Shown in pieces: positions 7,431 to 15,214 of a stretch of DNA of 64,000 nt; position 1 is the stretch's first letter, and each line of letters starts with the position of its first letter. The DNA comes from an uncultured Anaerolineae bacterium (lineage in GTDB: Bacteria > Chloroflexota > Anaerolineae > Anaerolineales > Villigracilaceae). Position numbers and translations under genes: made by a program. The stretch is from the NCBI GenBank assembly GCA_903875215.1, contig CAIQVH010000018.1, forward strand, positions 62,001 to 126,000, read 5' to 3'. The notes under the pieces are model-generated. The model worked only from the letters and a program-made list of their open reading frames with translations. It did no database searches and was not told where the DNA came from.

Positions 7431-8111
7431 ATGATTGCAGGCCTGATTTTCGATTTTGACGGGGTCATCCTCGATACAGAAACGCCCGAATACGAGGCGC
7501 TTAACGAAGTCTACCGCGACCACGGCCAATTTTTACCGGTGGAAATGTACGGGTTGGTGGTCGGCTCCCAATATGACCAGAACTTCGAGCCGGTCGCCCA
7601 CCTGCAAAAGCTGACCGGCCGCACGCTGGACGCGGACAAATTCTGGCAGCGCGTCAACCAGCGGCGCCTGGAAATCATCCACGCCAGCCAGCCCCTGCCC
7701 GGCGTGGAAGCCTGCCTGCGCGAAGCCCGCGCGCGCGGGTTGAAGCTGGCCGTAGCCTCCAGTTCGTCTCACAGCTGGGTGGATGGACATCTGCACCGCC
7801 TGGGATTTTTCCATTATTTCGATGTTATCAAAGCCCAGGAGGATGTCCGCCATATCAAACCCGACCCGGAGCTTTTTCTCTCTGCCCTGCAGGCCCTCGG
7901 GCTGCAGGCCTCGCAGGCGTTGATCTTTGAAGATTCGCTCAATGGTGTGCTGGCGGCGCAGCGGGCAGGAATCCGTGTCGTGACCATCCCCAACCCGGTA
8001 ACGCTGCATCTCAACATCAAAGGGGAAACCCTGCGCCTGGCCTCGCTGGCCGATCTGCCGCTGCCCGTCCTGCTCGAACAAGTCAACCACCCCGACCGTC
8101 AGAGACTGTAG
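7431..8111 (+). CDS. HAD-superfamily hydrolase, beta-phosphoglucomutase-like
   Basis: A 226-residue HAD phosphatase of the PGMB/GPH subfamily. Motif I is LIFDFDGVILDTE with the nucleophile Asp8 and acid/base Asp10. Motif II is the SSS stretch (VASSSSHSW), motif III a Lys in HIKPDPELF, and motif IV EDSLNGVLAAQRAG. An alpha-helical cap lies between motifs I and II. The start at 7431 has GGAT/AAAGGA upstream and begins right at motif I. An earlier in-frame start at 7314 overlaps the tRNA gene and is unlikely. A TACAAT -10-like box at 7396-7401 precedes it. The substrate is probably a small phosphorylated metabolite but cannot be named. Confidence 0.9.
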   Translation: MIAGLIFDFDGVILDTETPEYEALNEVYRDHGQFLPVEMYGLVVGSQYDQNFEPVAHLQKLTGRTLDADKFWQRVNQRRLEIIHASQPLPGVEACLREARARGLKLAVASSSSHSWVDGHLHRLGFFHYFDVIKAQEDVRHIKPDPELFLSALQALGLQASQALIFEDSLNGVLAAQRAGIRVVTIPNPVTLHLNIKGETLRLASLADLPLPVLLEQVNHPDRQRL

Positions 8112-8155
8112 TGATGCGCCAGCGGAAGGGCTCTCACAGTCACAGAGGCACCCCT

Positions 8156-9169
8156 ATGCCCAGAAACCACCCTCGCGCTGACCGGCTATTCTGGCTTTTG
8201 ACCTTCCTGCTGGCCGCCTGCGCACCTGCCGCCAGCGCGACCCCAACCGCAACCCTTCCCGCACCCTCCCCAATTCCACCTACCAGCACGCCTGCGCCCA
8301 CGCTAACGCCCAGCCCTACCGTGCTCCTGACGCCCACCGATCAGGCCGGCTGTCTTGATTCGGCTCTTTACCTGGCCGATCTAACCATCCCGGATGACAG
8401 TGTGCTCGCGCCGGGCGCCGGGTTCACCAAAACCTGGCGGCTAAAAAACACCGGTTCCTGCACCTGGAACGAGCGTTACAGCCTGGTTTTCATCGGCGGG
8501 GAACGCTTAAACAGCCCGGCGGAGATTCCGCTGGTCGAAACGGCACCTGGCGCCAGCCTGGATATTTCCCTCCCGCTGACTGCGCCCACCACCAACGGGA
8601 CCTTCACCAGCCTGTACGCCCTCCACACCCCGCGCGGCCTTCCCATACCGATTGGCGCACTGACCAGCATGTGGGTCAAAATCCGCGTAGAACAGGGCAC
8701 ACCGGCTCCCTTGGCGCCGTCTACCGCGCCCATCGCGCCACTGCCAGCCGGCGAGGGGATTGCCAGCTGCCAGTACAGCCTGGATGGGGCGCAAGTCAGC
8801 GAACTGGCCGGGCTGATCAACTCAGCCCGGGCCGAGGCCGGTATGCCCGCGCTGACGCTGAATGCCGCGTTGAGTGCCGCGGCGCAGGGCCACAGCCTGG
8901 ACATGGCCTGCAACAACTTCCTCGACCACCGCGGCTCGGATGGCTCGTGGATTGGCGACCGGCTGGCGGCGGCCGGCTACGGCACGTTCCATTATGTGGA
9001 AATCATCGCCATCGGCAGCCCGCAAAATGCCATGAGCCAATGGCGCAACAGCGCCTCGCACTGGGAAGCCGTGCTCGATGCCTCGATGTCCGAGTTCGGG
9101 GTGGGGTACATTTACGCACCGGGCAGCAGTTTCGGCGGATATTTCACGGTGGACTTGGCCAGCCCATAA
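8156..9169 (+). CDS. Lipoprotein with NBR1-like Ig domain and C-terminal CAP/SCP domain
   Basis: A 337-residue exported lipoprotein. The signal peptide ends in the lipobox LLAAC (Cys22), followed by a Thr/Pro-rich linker to about residue 60. Residues 65-180 resemble the NBR1 Ig-like (next-to-BRCA1) domain common in Chloroflexota (ADLTIPDDSVLAPG, FTKTWRLKNTGSCTW, PAEIPLVETAPGA). Residues 215-337 form a CAP domain (LINSARAEAGMPALTLN, LDHRGSDGSWIGDRL), related to SCP/PR-1 proteins. Its function at the cell surface is unknown; CAP proteins bind lipids or act in the wall. Starts at 8111 or 8114 are possible but place extra charged residues before the signal. It follows the HAD gene closely. Confidence 0.85.
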   Translation: MPRNHPRADRLFWLLTFLLAACAPAASATPTATLPAPSPIPPTSTPAPTLTPSPTVLLTPTDQAGCLDSALYLADLTIPDDSVLAPGAGFTKTWRLKNTGSCTWNERYSLVFIGGERLNSPAEIPLVETAPGASLDISLPLTAPTTNGTFTSLYALHTPRGLPIPIGALTSMWVKIRVEQGTPAPLAPSTAPIAPLPAGEGIASCQYSLDGAQVSELAGLINSARAEAGMPALTLNAALSAAAQGHSLDMACNNFLDHRGSDGSWIGDRLAAAGYGTFHYVEIIAIGSPQNAMSQWRNSASHWEAVLDASMSEFGVGYIYAPGSSFGGYFTVDLASP

Positions 9170-9244
9170 CGGGAAACAGCACCAGCCAGGAATTTTTCCA
9201 TCAACTCACAACCAGTCCCGCTCAATCTGGCCAGCGTTAAATAA

Positions 9245-9272
9245 AGAGTGCAGGCCCTTCGACCTGCACTCT
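9245..9272 (-). terminator. Intrinsic terminator of leuS
   Basis: A 10-bp stem AGAGTGCAGG / CCTGCACTCT with an 8-base loop. On the minus strand it lies 6 bases after the leuS stop and is followed by TTTATTTAA. It may also stop the convergent CAP-lipoprotein transcript. The rest of 9170-9278 holds no gene. Confidence 0.8.
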
Positions 9273-9278
9273 GCCACG

Positions 9279-11780
9279 TCAGATCACGACACTGACAATG
9301 GATTTCTTCACCACGATCACCTTTTTGGGCGTTTTGCCTTCCAGGTAGCGCTCAACCACTTTCAGGGCCTCGGCCTGGATGAAGTCTTCGCTGGCATCAG
9401 CGGCCACGGTGATGCGCTCGCGCACCTTGCCGTTGACCTGCACCGCCAGCGTGATCTCGTCCTCTTGGGCGGCTTCCTCGTCCACTTTGGGCCAGCTCTG
9501 GGTATGGATGGAATAGGGCTTGCCATATTCAGCCCACAGTTCTTCGGCGATGTGCGGCGCCACCGGCGCCATCATACGCAGGTAAATGTCGATGGCCTCG
9601 CTCCATTCCTTTGAACCGGCCGCGCCGTTTTCGCGCGCCTTGTACATCTCATTCAGCAATTCCATCAGCGATGAGACAATCGTATTGAACTCAAACTGCT
9701 CAAAGTTGCGGGTGACACGCTTCAAGGTCTGGTGCACTTTTCGGCGCAAGGCACGCAAAATCTCGGGCGTGGGGCTGCCGTTCTTCACTTCATCAGTGAA
9801 CAGCGTCCAGGTGCGGCGCACCCAACGCGCTGATCCTTCGATGCCCTGGCTATCCCACGGCGCGCCCATCTCCCAGCGCGCAAAGAACATCAGGTAAGCC
9901 CGCACCGTATCCGCGCCGTAACGCGCCACCAGCAGATCCGGCGCGACGACGTTGCCGCGGCTCTTGGACATTTTTTCGTTATCTTCGCCCAGCACCATGC
10001 CCTGGTTGCGCAGCTGCGTCATCGGCTCATTGCCTTGGGTGATGCCCATATCGCGCAGCGCCTTGTGGAAAAAGCGCGTGTACAGCAGGTGCATGGTGGC
10101 ATGTTCAATGCCGCCGGTGTAAGTGTCGACCGGCATCCAGTAGTCATATTCGGCCGGGTCAAAGGGGCCCTGATCGTACCAGGGGCTCAGATAGCGCAGG
10201 TGATACCACGACGAGCACATGAACGTGTCCATCGTGTCGGTTTCGCGCGTTGCCGGGCCGCCGCACACCGGGCAGGTGGTCTTGGACCAGGTCGGGTGCA
10301 GTTTCAGCGGGCTTTCGCCGGTCGGCTTCCACTCCACGTCCTCGGGCAGAGTCACGGGCAGTTGGTCATCCGGCACCGGGTTCCAGCCGTGGGTTTCGCA
10401 GTAAATCATCGGGATCGGCGATCCCCAGTAGCGCTGGCGGCTGATCAACCAGTCGCGGTAGCGATAGTTGACCGTTTCCTTGCCGGTGCCCTGCTTTTCC
10501 AGCCAATCAATCATCGCCGCAATGGCAGGATTCTTGCGTCCCTTTTCGGTGTTGACCTTTGTTCCGTTAAAATGGCCGGAATTGATCATCACGCCGTCGC
10601 TGATGAAGGCGGCTTCCATCGTGGCCCCGTCCGGAGTTGGACTCCCCTCCGCCTGGAAGACCGGGATAATGGGCAGCTCAAACTTCCGGGCGAAGGCAAA
10701 ATCTCGCTCGTCGTGCGCTGGGACGGCCATGATCGCGCCGGTGCCGTAGCTCATCAGCACATAATCCGCGATCCAGATCGGGATTTTTGCTCCATTAACC
10801 GGGTTGATGGCGTATCCGCCGGTGAAGACGCCGGTTTTTTCCTTGTCCACAGCCCCGCGTTGGATGTCGCTCTGGCGCGCAGCCTGAGCTTTGTACGCTT
10901 CGACGGCTTCTTTCTGCGCTGCGGTGGTGATTTTATCCACCAGTGGATGCTCGGGGGAGAACACCATGAACGTCGCGCCAAACAAGGTGTCGGGGCGGGT
11001 GGTGAAAACGGTAACGCGGGAATCGGGTTCTGGTACCTTGGAAGCATCCAATTTACCATTTTCCCAATCTACCTTGAAATAAACTTCTGCTCCTTCCGAC
11101 CGATCAATCCAATTCGTTTGCAGGGTCTTGACACGTTCTGGCCAGTCGATACCTTCGAAACTCAGCAGTTCGTCGGCATATTTGGTGGCCTGGAAAAACC
11201 ACTGCGACAGGTCTTTCTTGATGACGGGCGTGCTGCAGCGCTCGCAGTGGCGGTCATCGCCCCAGACCTGCTCGCGTGCCAGGGTGGTGTTGCACTTCGG
11301 GCAAAAATCCACCGGCGACAGTTTTCGGTAGGCCAGGCCTTTTTTGTACAGCTGGATGAAAAACCACTCGGTCCATTTGTAATACTCGGGTTCGCACGAG
11401 ACCATCTCGCGCCGCCAATCGAACATGGCGCCCATCGAGCGCAGCTGCTTGCGCATCCGCACGATATTGTCGCGTGTCCGCACCATCGGGTGGATGCCGC
11501 TCTTGATGGCGGCGTTCTCGGCGGGCAGGCCAAAGGCATCGAAGCCCATCGGGAACAGCACGTTATAGCCCTTCATGCGCATGTAGCGCGCGCGGGCATC
11601 GGAGGGGGTCATGGCGTACCAGTGACCGATATGCAGGTCGCCGCTCGGGTAGGGCAGCATGGTCAGGGCGTAGTGCTTGGGCTTGCTCTCGTCAATATCC
11701 GAGTGGTACAGGCCGTCGGCTTCCCACTTCTCCTGCCATTTGGGTTCAATTTCTTTCGGGGTGTAGGCTTTAGGGGCCAT
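9279..11780 (-). CDS. leuS: Leucyl-tRNA synthetase
   Basis: An 833-residue class I aminoacyl-tRNA synthetase that charges tRNA-Leu in the cytoplasm. HIGH is at residues 50-53 within PYPSGDLHIGHWYAM, and KMSKSRGN lies near residue 600. Between them is the editing (CP1) domain with the Thr-rich TTRPDTLFGATFMV. Two zinc-binding segments are visible, CPKCNTTLAREQVWGDDRHCERC and CPVCGG. Length is normal for bacterial LeuRS. The start has a GGAGC-like sequence upstream (AAGGAGCAAAAATG). A T-box leader lies 260 bases upstream, so expression probably responds to uncharged tRNA. Confidence 0.98.
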   Translation of the reverse strand: MAPKAYTPKEIEPKWQEKWEADGLYHSDIDESKPKHYALTMLPYPSGDLHIGHWYAMTPSDARARYMRMKGYNVLFPMGFDAFGLPAENAAIKSGIHPMVRTRDNIVRMRKQLRSMGAMFDWRREMVSCEPEYYKWTEWFFIQLYKKGLAYRKLSPVDFCPKCNTTLAREQVWGDDRHCERCSTPVIKKDLSQWFFQATKYADELLSFEGIDWPERVKTLQTNWIDRSEGAEVYFKVDWENGKLDASKVPEPDSRVTVFTTRPDTLFGATFMVFSPEHPLVDKITTAAQKEAVEAYKAQAARQSDIQRGAVDKEKTGVFTGGYAINPVNGAKIPIWIADYVLMSYGTGAIMAVPAHDERDFAFARKFELPIIPVFQAEGSPTPDGATMEAAFISDGVMINSGHFNGTKVNTEKGRKNPAIAAMIDWLEKQGTGKETVNYRYRDWLISRQRYWGSPIPMIYCETHGWNPVPDDQLPVTLPEDVEWKPTGESPLKLHPTWSKTTCPVCGGPATRETDTMDTFMCSSWYHLRYLSPWYDQGPFDPAEYDYWMPVDTYTGGIEHATMHLLYTRFFHKALRDMGITQGNEPMTQLRNQGMVLGEDNEKMSKSRGNVVAPDLLVARYGADTVRAYLMFFARWEMGAPWDSQGIEGSARWVRRTWTLFTDEVKNGSPTPEILRALRRKVHQTLKRVTRNFEQFEFNTIVSSLMELLNEMYKARENGAAGSKEWSEAIDIYLRMMAPVAPHIAEELWAEYGKPYSIHTQSWPKVDEEAAQEDEITLAVQVNGKVRERITVAADASEDFIQAEALKVVERYLEGKTPKKVIVVKKSIVSVVI

Positions 11781-11810
11781 TTTTGCTCCTTGGATGATAA
11801 TGTCTATAAA

Positions 11811-11878
11811 TTTACCACCAAGACCACCAAGGCACTAAGTTTTAAATTCTTTGTGACTTCGTGACTTTGTGGTGAAAG
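11811..11878. repeat. Imperfect palindromic repeat in the leuS leader
   Basis: On the minus strand, near-direct repeats of an ACAAAGTC/ACGAAGTC-like 9-mer (CACAAAGTCACGAAGTCACA) are followed by a complementary-looking stretch (GGTGGTCTTGGTGGT). It resembles small dispersed intergenic repeats of environmental bacteria. It lies between the small Arg-rich ORF and leuS. Confidence 0.45.
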
Positions 11879-11884
11879 TTCTTG

Positions 11885-12016
11885 CTATCGCCGCCGATAA
11901 ACGCGGCGTGAATGGACGGGAACAGGTCGAAGGGCGGGCCTCGGTTGGAGAAGGCGGCCAAGCGCGGCACGGATGTTTTGCATCGCGTTGCGAATATTTC
12001 GAATCACCTTTTTCAT
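11885..12016 (-). CDS. Short Arg-rich ORF between T-box and leuS (43 residues, hypothetical)
   Basis: I do not recognise this product. It has an ATG at 12016 preceded by AAGGAGG at an ideal 7-base spacing, the strongest Shine-Dalgarno of the neighbourhood. It encodes 43 residues opening MKKVIRNIRNAMQNIRAALG and ending in SRRVYRRR. At least twelve Arg and no acidic residues make it strongly basic, and the first half could form an amphipathic helix. It starts about 25 bases after the T-box terminator and ends about 105 bases before leuS, so it would be translated only when the T-box allows read-through. It may be a real small protein, a leader peptide, or chance; the good ribosome site argues against chance. 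Confidence 0.5.
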   Translation of the reverse strand: MKKVIRNIRNAMQNIRAALGRLLQPRPALRPVPVHSRRVYRRR

Positions 12017-12042
12017 TTCGGCCTCCTTGTTGCCAGAATTAA

Positions 12043-12385
12043 ACAAAAAACCCTTCATCCACTACTGGGACGAAGAGATTCTCCGCGGTACCACCCGGTT
12101 TGTTCTTTAGTCTGACTGCCTGGTATTTTGCTGGTCTGCTGGTCAATGGACTAGCAGATTCAATGGCAAGCCAACTAAACAACCACTTTGGCGCTGTAAC
12201 GGGCCCACCCGGCGCTGACTAATGGATTCACCAGCGCAGCCCCCTTTGATTTCTCGCAGGGTAACAGGCGAGTTCGGTCTGTTCCCTGCAACGACGCTCA
12301 GGGGCGCTCCCACGGGGCGCTGTGTTGGGCTTCCACCTCACATTCCCAACTCGCTGGCGGGATGACCTACTACTCCTGCTCTGAC
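12043..12385 (-). ncRNA. T-box leader RNA upstream of leuS
   Basis: On the minus strand the T-box core GGGTGGTACCGCGG occurs at about 12083-12096. Its hallmark terminator follows: CTTCGTCC pairs with GGATGAAG at 12053-12074 and runs into TTTTTT at 12045-12050. The upstream part shows a GAGTAGTAGG (AGTA, stem I base) segment near 12375 and a GTGGAAGCCC apical-loop-like segment. A hairpin CAGGGAACAG / CTGTTACCCTG follows, and a GGGCCCGTTAC segment lies before the antiterminator. A TACAAT -10-like box lies just upstream. Leucine is inferred as the ligand tRNA only from the downstream gene; I could not fix the specifier codon. Confidence 0.88.
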
Positions 12386-12399
12386 TATTGATTGTAACA

Positions 12400-12422
12400 G
12401 GGGCGGGTCTGAGACCCGCCCC
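12400..12422 (-). terminator. Hairpin after tRNA-Ala(GGC)
   Basis: A perfect 11-bp GC-rich palindrome (GGGGCGGGTCT and complement around a single base) directly downstream of the minus-strand tRNA-Ala. There is no long T tract. It lies immediately upstream of the T-box leader promoter and may insulate the two transcripts. Confidence 0.55.
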
Positions 12423-12433
12423 AACTGTACTTG

Positions 12434-12506
12434 TGGACCCAGCGAGATTCGAACTCGCGACCTTCTCAATGCCATTGAGACGCGCTCCCAACTGCGCTAT
12501 GGGCCC
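12434..12506 (-). tRNA. tRNA-Ala (anticodon GGC)
   Basis: A 73-base cloverleaf on the minus strand. Acceptor GGGCCCA / TGGGTCC has discriminator A. Anticodon stem TCTCA / TGAGA holds loop ATGGCAT, giving GGC. The T arm contains GTTCGAATC. CCA is not encoded. Confidence 0.95.
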
Positions 12507-12562
12507 ATTTCTTTTTACAAGGCGACGGCTATTCTACAACCAAACCTGTATTTCGTCAACAC

Positions 12563-12584
12563 TGCCGCAGCTTTCGCTGCGGCA
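12563..12584 (-). terminator. Hairpin between the two tRNA-Ala genes
   Basis: An 8-bp stem TGCCGCAG / CTGCGGCA with a 6-base loop, just after tRNA-Ala(CGC) on the minus strand. Without a T run it may be a processing or weak termination signal. Confidence 0.4.
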
Positions 12585-12588
12585 AAAG

Positions 12589-12661
12589 TGGACCTGAGGG
12601 GATTCGAACCCCTGGCCTCCTCAGTGCGATTGAGGCGCGCTCCCAACTGCGCTACAGGCCC
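12589..12661 (-). tRNA. tRNA-Ala (anticodon CGC)
   Basis: A 73-base cloverleaf on the minus strand. Acceptor GGGCCTG / CAGGTCC has discriminator A. Anticodon stem CCTCA / TGAGG holds loop ATCGCAC, giving CGC. Its D arm region is the same as in the neighbouring tRNA-Ala(GGC), showing a paralogous tandem pair. Confidence 0.95.
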
Positions 12662-12718
12662 GCAAATAAGCCTGATGATTCTATCTGATAGGGAGACGAA
12701 TGTCAAGAAAAAATCTGG

Positions 12719-12724
12719 TATATT
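12719..12724 (+). promoter_or_regulatory. Putative -10 box of a leaderless promoter (glycosyltransferase gene)
   Basis: TATATT lies 6 bases before the ATG at 12731, and no Shine-Dalgarno is present. I see no convincing -35 sequence. Confidence 0.4.
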
Positions 12725-12730
12725 TTGAGC

Positions 12731-13888
12731 ATGCGACTACTCTTCGTGGCCGATGGCCGCTCACCCATTGCCCTGAACTGGCTGCGTTATTTTGTCGAGC
12801 GCGGCGATGAAGTTTATCTGGCCTCCACGTTTGCCTGCCAGCCAGAGATCAGGCTCGCAGGCCTGGAAATTGTGCCGGTGGCCTTCTCAGGTGTGAAATC
12901 TGGCGCGGAAACTGGATCAAAGCCGCGGCGCGGGATTTGGGGAGCTTCCACGCTGAAGCTGCGTACCGCGCTCCGGCAGTGGGCCGGCCCGTTGACGATT
13001 CCGCGCGCCTCCCGCCAGTTGCGCGGGTTCATCGAACGTGTCCAACCCGACCTGGTGCACGCCATGCGGATTCCGTACGAAGGGATGCTGGCGGCAGATG
13101 CCGCCGGGCTGGCGCCGCTGGTGGTTTCCGTCTGGGGGAATGATTTTACCCTGCACGCGCCAGCCACGCCGCTGATGAGCCACTACACCGGCTGGACACT
13201 GGCTGTGGCGGATGGGCTGCACGCCGACTGCCAGCGCGATATCCGGCTGGGGAAGCAGCTCGGGTTCCAGGCCAGCCGCCCGACGCTGGTGACGCCCGGC
13301 AATGGCGGCATCCGCGCGGAGGTGTTTTTCAGGCCGCAGAAGCCACCCAGCGCGCCGCTGGTGGTCAATCCGCGCGGGTTCCGCGCCTATGTGCGGAATG
13401 ATGCGTTTTTCGCTGCAATTCCGCTAGTGCTGAAGGAATTCCCTGGGGCGCGGTTTGCCTGCGTCTCCATGGCGGGCGAACGGCAGGTGCTCGAATGGAC
13501 TGAAAAGCTGGGAATTGGCGCTTCTGTTGAACTGCTGCCCGCCCGCCCGCATGCCGCAATGGCCGAATTATTCCGCGCGGCGCAGGTGGTGGTTTCTCCC
13601 ACCACACATGATGGCACGCCCAACAGCCTGCTCGAAGCCATGGCCTGTGGCTGTTTTCCCGTCGCCGGGGATTTGGAATCGATCCGCGAGTGGATTACGC
13701 CAGGGCAAAATGGACTGCTCGTCGATGCCGGTGACCCGGTCGCGCTGGCGGCTGCCATCCTGCGCGGATTAAAGGAATCCGCCCTGCGAGAGCTGGCCGC
13801 GGAACAAAATGCGGCGATCATCGCAGAGCGGGCAGAATATGGGCGCAATATGGCGCGCGTGGTGGAATTTTACGAGCAGTTAGGCTGA
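12731..13888 (+). CDS. Glycosyltransferase family 4 protein
   Basis: A 385-residue GT-B fold glycosyltransferase. The N-terminal half opens MRLLFVADGRSPIALNWLRYF, the acceptor-side Rossmann domain. The C-terminal half carries the nucleotide-sugar motif SPTTHDGTPNSLLEAMACGCFPVAGD with the conserved Glu of the E-X7-E pattern (residues about 290-330). HAMRIPYEGMLAA near residue 115 resembles GT4 proteins acting on lipid-linked or secondary-metabolite acceptors. The sugar and acceptor are unknown. I chose the ATG at 12731 over a TTG two codons earlier. The last 9 bases overlap the convergent YtxH-like gene. Confidence 0.88.
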   Translation: MRLLFVADGRSPIALNWLRYFVERGDEVYLASTFACQPEIRLAGLEIVPVAFSGVKSGAETGSKPRRGIWGASTLKLRTALRQWAGPLTIPRASRQLRGFIERVQPDLVHAMRIPYEGMLAADAAGLAPLVVSVWGNDFTLHAPATPLMSHYTGWTLAVADGLHADCQRDIRLGKQLGFQASRPTLVTPGNGGIRAEVFFRPQKPPSAPLVVNPRGFRAYVRNDAFFAAIPLVLKEFPGARFACVSMAGERQVLEWTEKLGIGASVELLPARPHAAMAELFRAAQVVVSPTTHDGTPNSLLEAMACGCFPVAGDLESIREWITPGQNGLLVDAGDPVALAAAILRGLKESALRELAAEQNAAIIAERAEYGRNMARVVEFYEQLG

Positions 13889-14110
13889 TTTTTCGGTGGT
13901 GCGCGGAGCGCGCAAAGCCGCCAGCTGATCTTCGAGTTGCTTGCGGCGCGTTCCCGCGGCGGTTTTAATCTCGCCGACGAAGCCACTGGAGCGGGAGCGC
14001 AGGTCGGTGCGCAGTTTTTCTCCGCTGGCAGGGGCCAACAAGAGGGCCAGGGCGGAACCAACCAGCCAGCCGACAAAGATACCGATTAAAAACCCAAATA
14101 TGCGGCGCAT
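13880..14110 (-). CDS. YtxH-domain small membrane protein
   Basis: A 76-residue protein with one N-terminal membrane helix (GFLIGIFVGWLVGSALALLLAP). The YtxH signature LLAPASGEKLR follows, then a charged, probably coiled tail (RRKQLEDQLAALR). YtxH-like proteins are stress-associated in Firmicutes, but their role is poorly known. The start at 14110 has AAGGAG 7 bases upstream. A TATAAT box at 14144-14149 with TTCCAA 17 bases further gives a promoter divergent from and overlapping that of panB. Confidence 0.85.
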   Translation of the reverse strand: MRRIFGFLIGIFVGWLVGSALALLLAPASGEKLRTDLRSRSSGFVGEIKTAAGTRRKQLEDQLAALRAPRTTEKSA

Positions 14111-14143
14111 AGACTCTCCTTGTATGTATGAATTCCATAAATC

Positions 14144-14172
14144 ATTATAGAACAAAATTGGGCGCTTTGGAA
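14144..14172 (-). promoter_or_regulatory. Promoter of the YtxH gene
   Basis: On the minus strand: TTCCAA, a 17-base spacer, TATAAT at 14149-14144. It overlaps the divergent panB promoter, so the two may compete for polymerase. Confidence 0.6.
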
Positions 14173-14186
14173 GATTGACGTATAAT
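14158..14186 (+). promoter_or_regulatory. Promoter of panB-panE
   Basis: TTGGGC at 14158-14163, a 17-base spacer and a perfect TATAAT at 14181-14186. An untranslated leader of about 110 bases precedes the panB ATG; I could not recognise a riboswitch in it. Confidence 0.65.
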
Positions 14187-14302
14187 GTTTTTGCACGCAC
14201 GTATCTTTTGAACGTGACGGGCAGGCTGTCAATTTTATTCGACCTTCCGGCGCGGGGTTGAAACTGCCGGGATGGACTCTACCATTTTATCGGAGGGTAC
14301 CT

Positions 14303-15214
14303 ATGTCAACCACAAATGTTGGGCCTGTTATGGCTGCGGCGCGCCGAAAAGTGACCACGCTGACGTTTGCCGAGAAAAAGGAACGCGGTGAGCCGCTGAC
14401 GATGCTGACCGCGTATGATTATCCGACCGCGCTGGCGTTAGATCAGGCCGGGGTGGATGCGATCCTGGTTGGTGATTCGCTGGCCATGGTGGTATTGGGC
14501 TATGAAACCACACTACCGGTGACCATGGACGAGATGCTGCATCACGCCCGGGCGGTGGCGCGCGGGGCCAGGCAGGCGCTTTTAATCGGTGATCTGCCTT
14601 TTCTGTCGTACCAGGTTTCGGTGGAGGAGGCGGTGCGAAATGCCGGCCGGTTCCTTCAGCAGGGCGGGATGGATGCCGTCAAGCTGGAGGGCGGGCGCGA
14701 GCGCGTGGAAACGATCCGCGCGATTGTGGGAGCGGGCATTCCGGTGATGGGGCATTTAGGGCTGACGCCGCAGTCGGTGCACCAGCTGGGCGGATTCCGG
14801 GCACAGGGCAAGACGGCGCAGGCGGCGCAGCGCTTGTTGGAAGATGCGCTGCGGCTGGAGGCGGCGGGTTGTTTCAGCCTGGTGCTCGAGTCGATCCCGG
14901 CGCGGCTGGCGGAGGTGATTTCGAGGCGGCTGACCATCCCGACCATCGGGATCGGGGCGGGGGCGGGGACGGATGGGCAGGTGCTGGTGACGCACGATCT
15001 GCTCGGTTTGTTTGATCGCTTTACGCCAAAATTTGTCAAAAAATATGCCAATTTGCACGACGAGATGCAAAGGGCGTTTGGGATGTACCTGGCGGAGGTG
15101 CAGAGCAGGCAGTTCCCGGCGCCGGCCCATACGGTGGAAATGACAGACGAGGCCTGGGAGGCGTTTTCTGCCGGCCTGGCCGAGGATGATTTTAAAATGC
15201 TGGAGAGGATCTAG
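14303..15214 (+). CDS. panB: 3-methyl-2-oxobutanoate hydroxymethyltransferase
   Basis: A 303-residue TIM-barrel enzyme that transfers a hydroxymethyl group from methylene-tetrahydrofolate to ketoisovalerate, the first step to pantothenate. Family motifs are present: [30 protein letters not shown] (metal ligand Asp in VGDS), then [16 protein letters not shown] and the [15 protein letters not shown] segment; the catalytic Glu lies in SLVLESIP. The start at 14303 has GGAGGG 7 bases upstream; an earlier in-frame start at 14258 lacks a ribosome site. The stop codon is immediately followed by the TTG start of panE, so the two are coupled. Confidence 0.96.
   Translation: MSTTNVGPVMAAARRKVTTLTFAEKKERGEPLTMLTAYDYPTALALDQAGVDAILVGDSLAMVVLGYETTLPVTMDEMLHHARAVARGARQALLIGDLPFLSYQVSVEEAVRNAGRFLQQGGMDAVKLEGGRERVETIRAIVGAGIPVMGHLGLTPQSVHQLGGFRAQGKTAQAAQRLLEDALRLEAAGCFSLVLESIPARLAEVISRRLTIPTIGIGAGAGTDGQVLVTHDLLGLFDRFTPKFVKKYANLHDEMQRAFGMYLAEVQSRQFPAPAHTVEMTDEAWEAFSAGLAEDDFKMLERI

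Noticed and set aside
10035-11864. 609-codon open frame on the plus strand across leuS
   Set aside because: It is antisense to a certain leucyl-tRNA synthetase gene, has no ribosome site and gives an Arg/His/Gly-rich translation typical of shadow frames in GC-rich DNA.
12240-12300. A separate structured RNA (SRP or 6S-like) upstream of leuS
   Set aside because: The hairpins fit a T-box leader, and the diagnostic T-box core and terminator follow in register.
12291-12330. Leucine specifier codon in the T-box
   Set aside because: Several CTC and other triplets occur, but I could not fold stem I with enough certainty to choose one.
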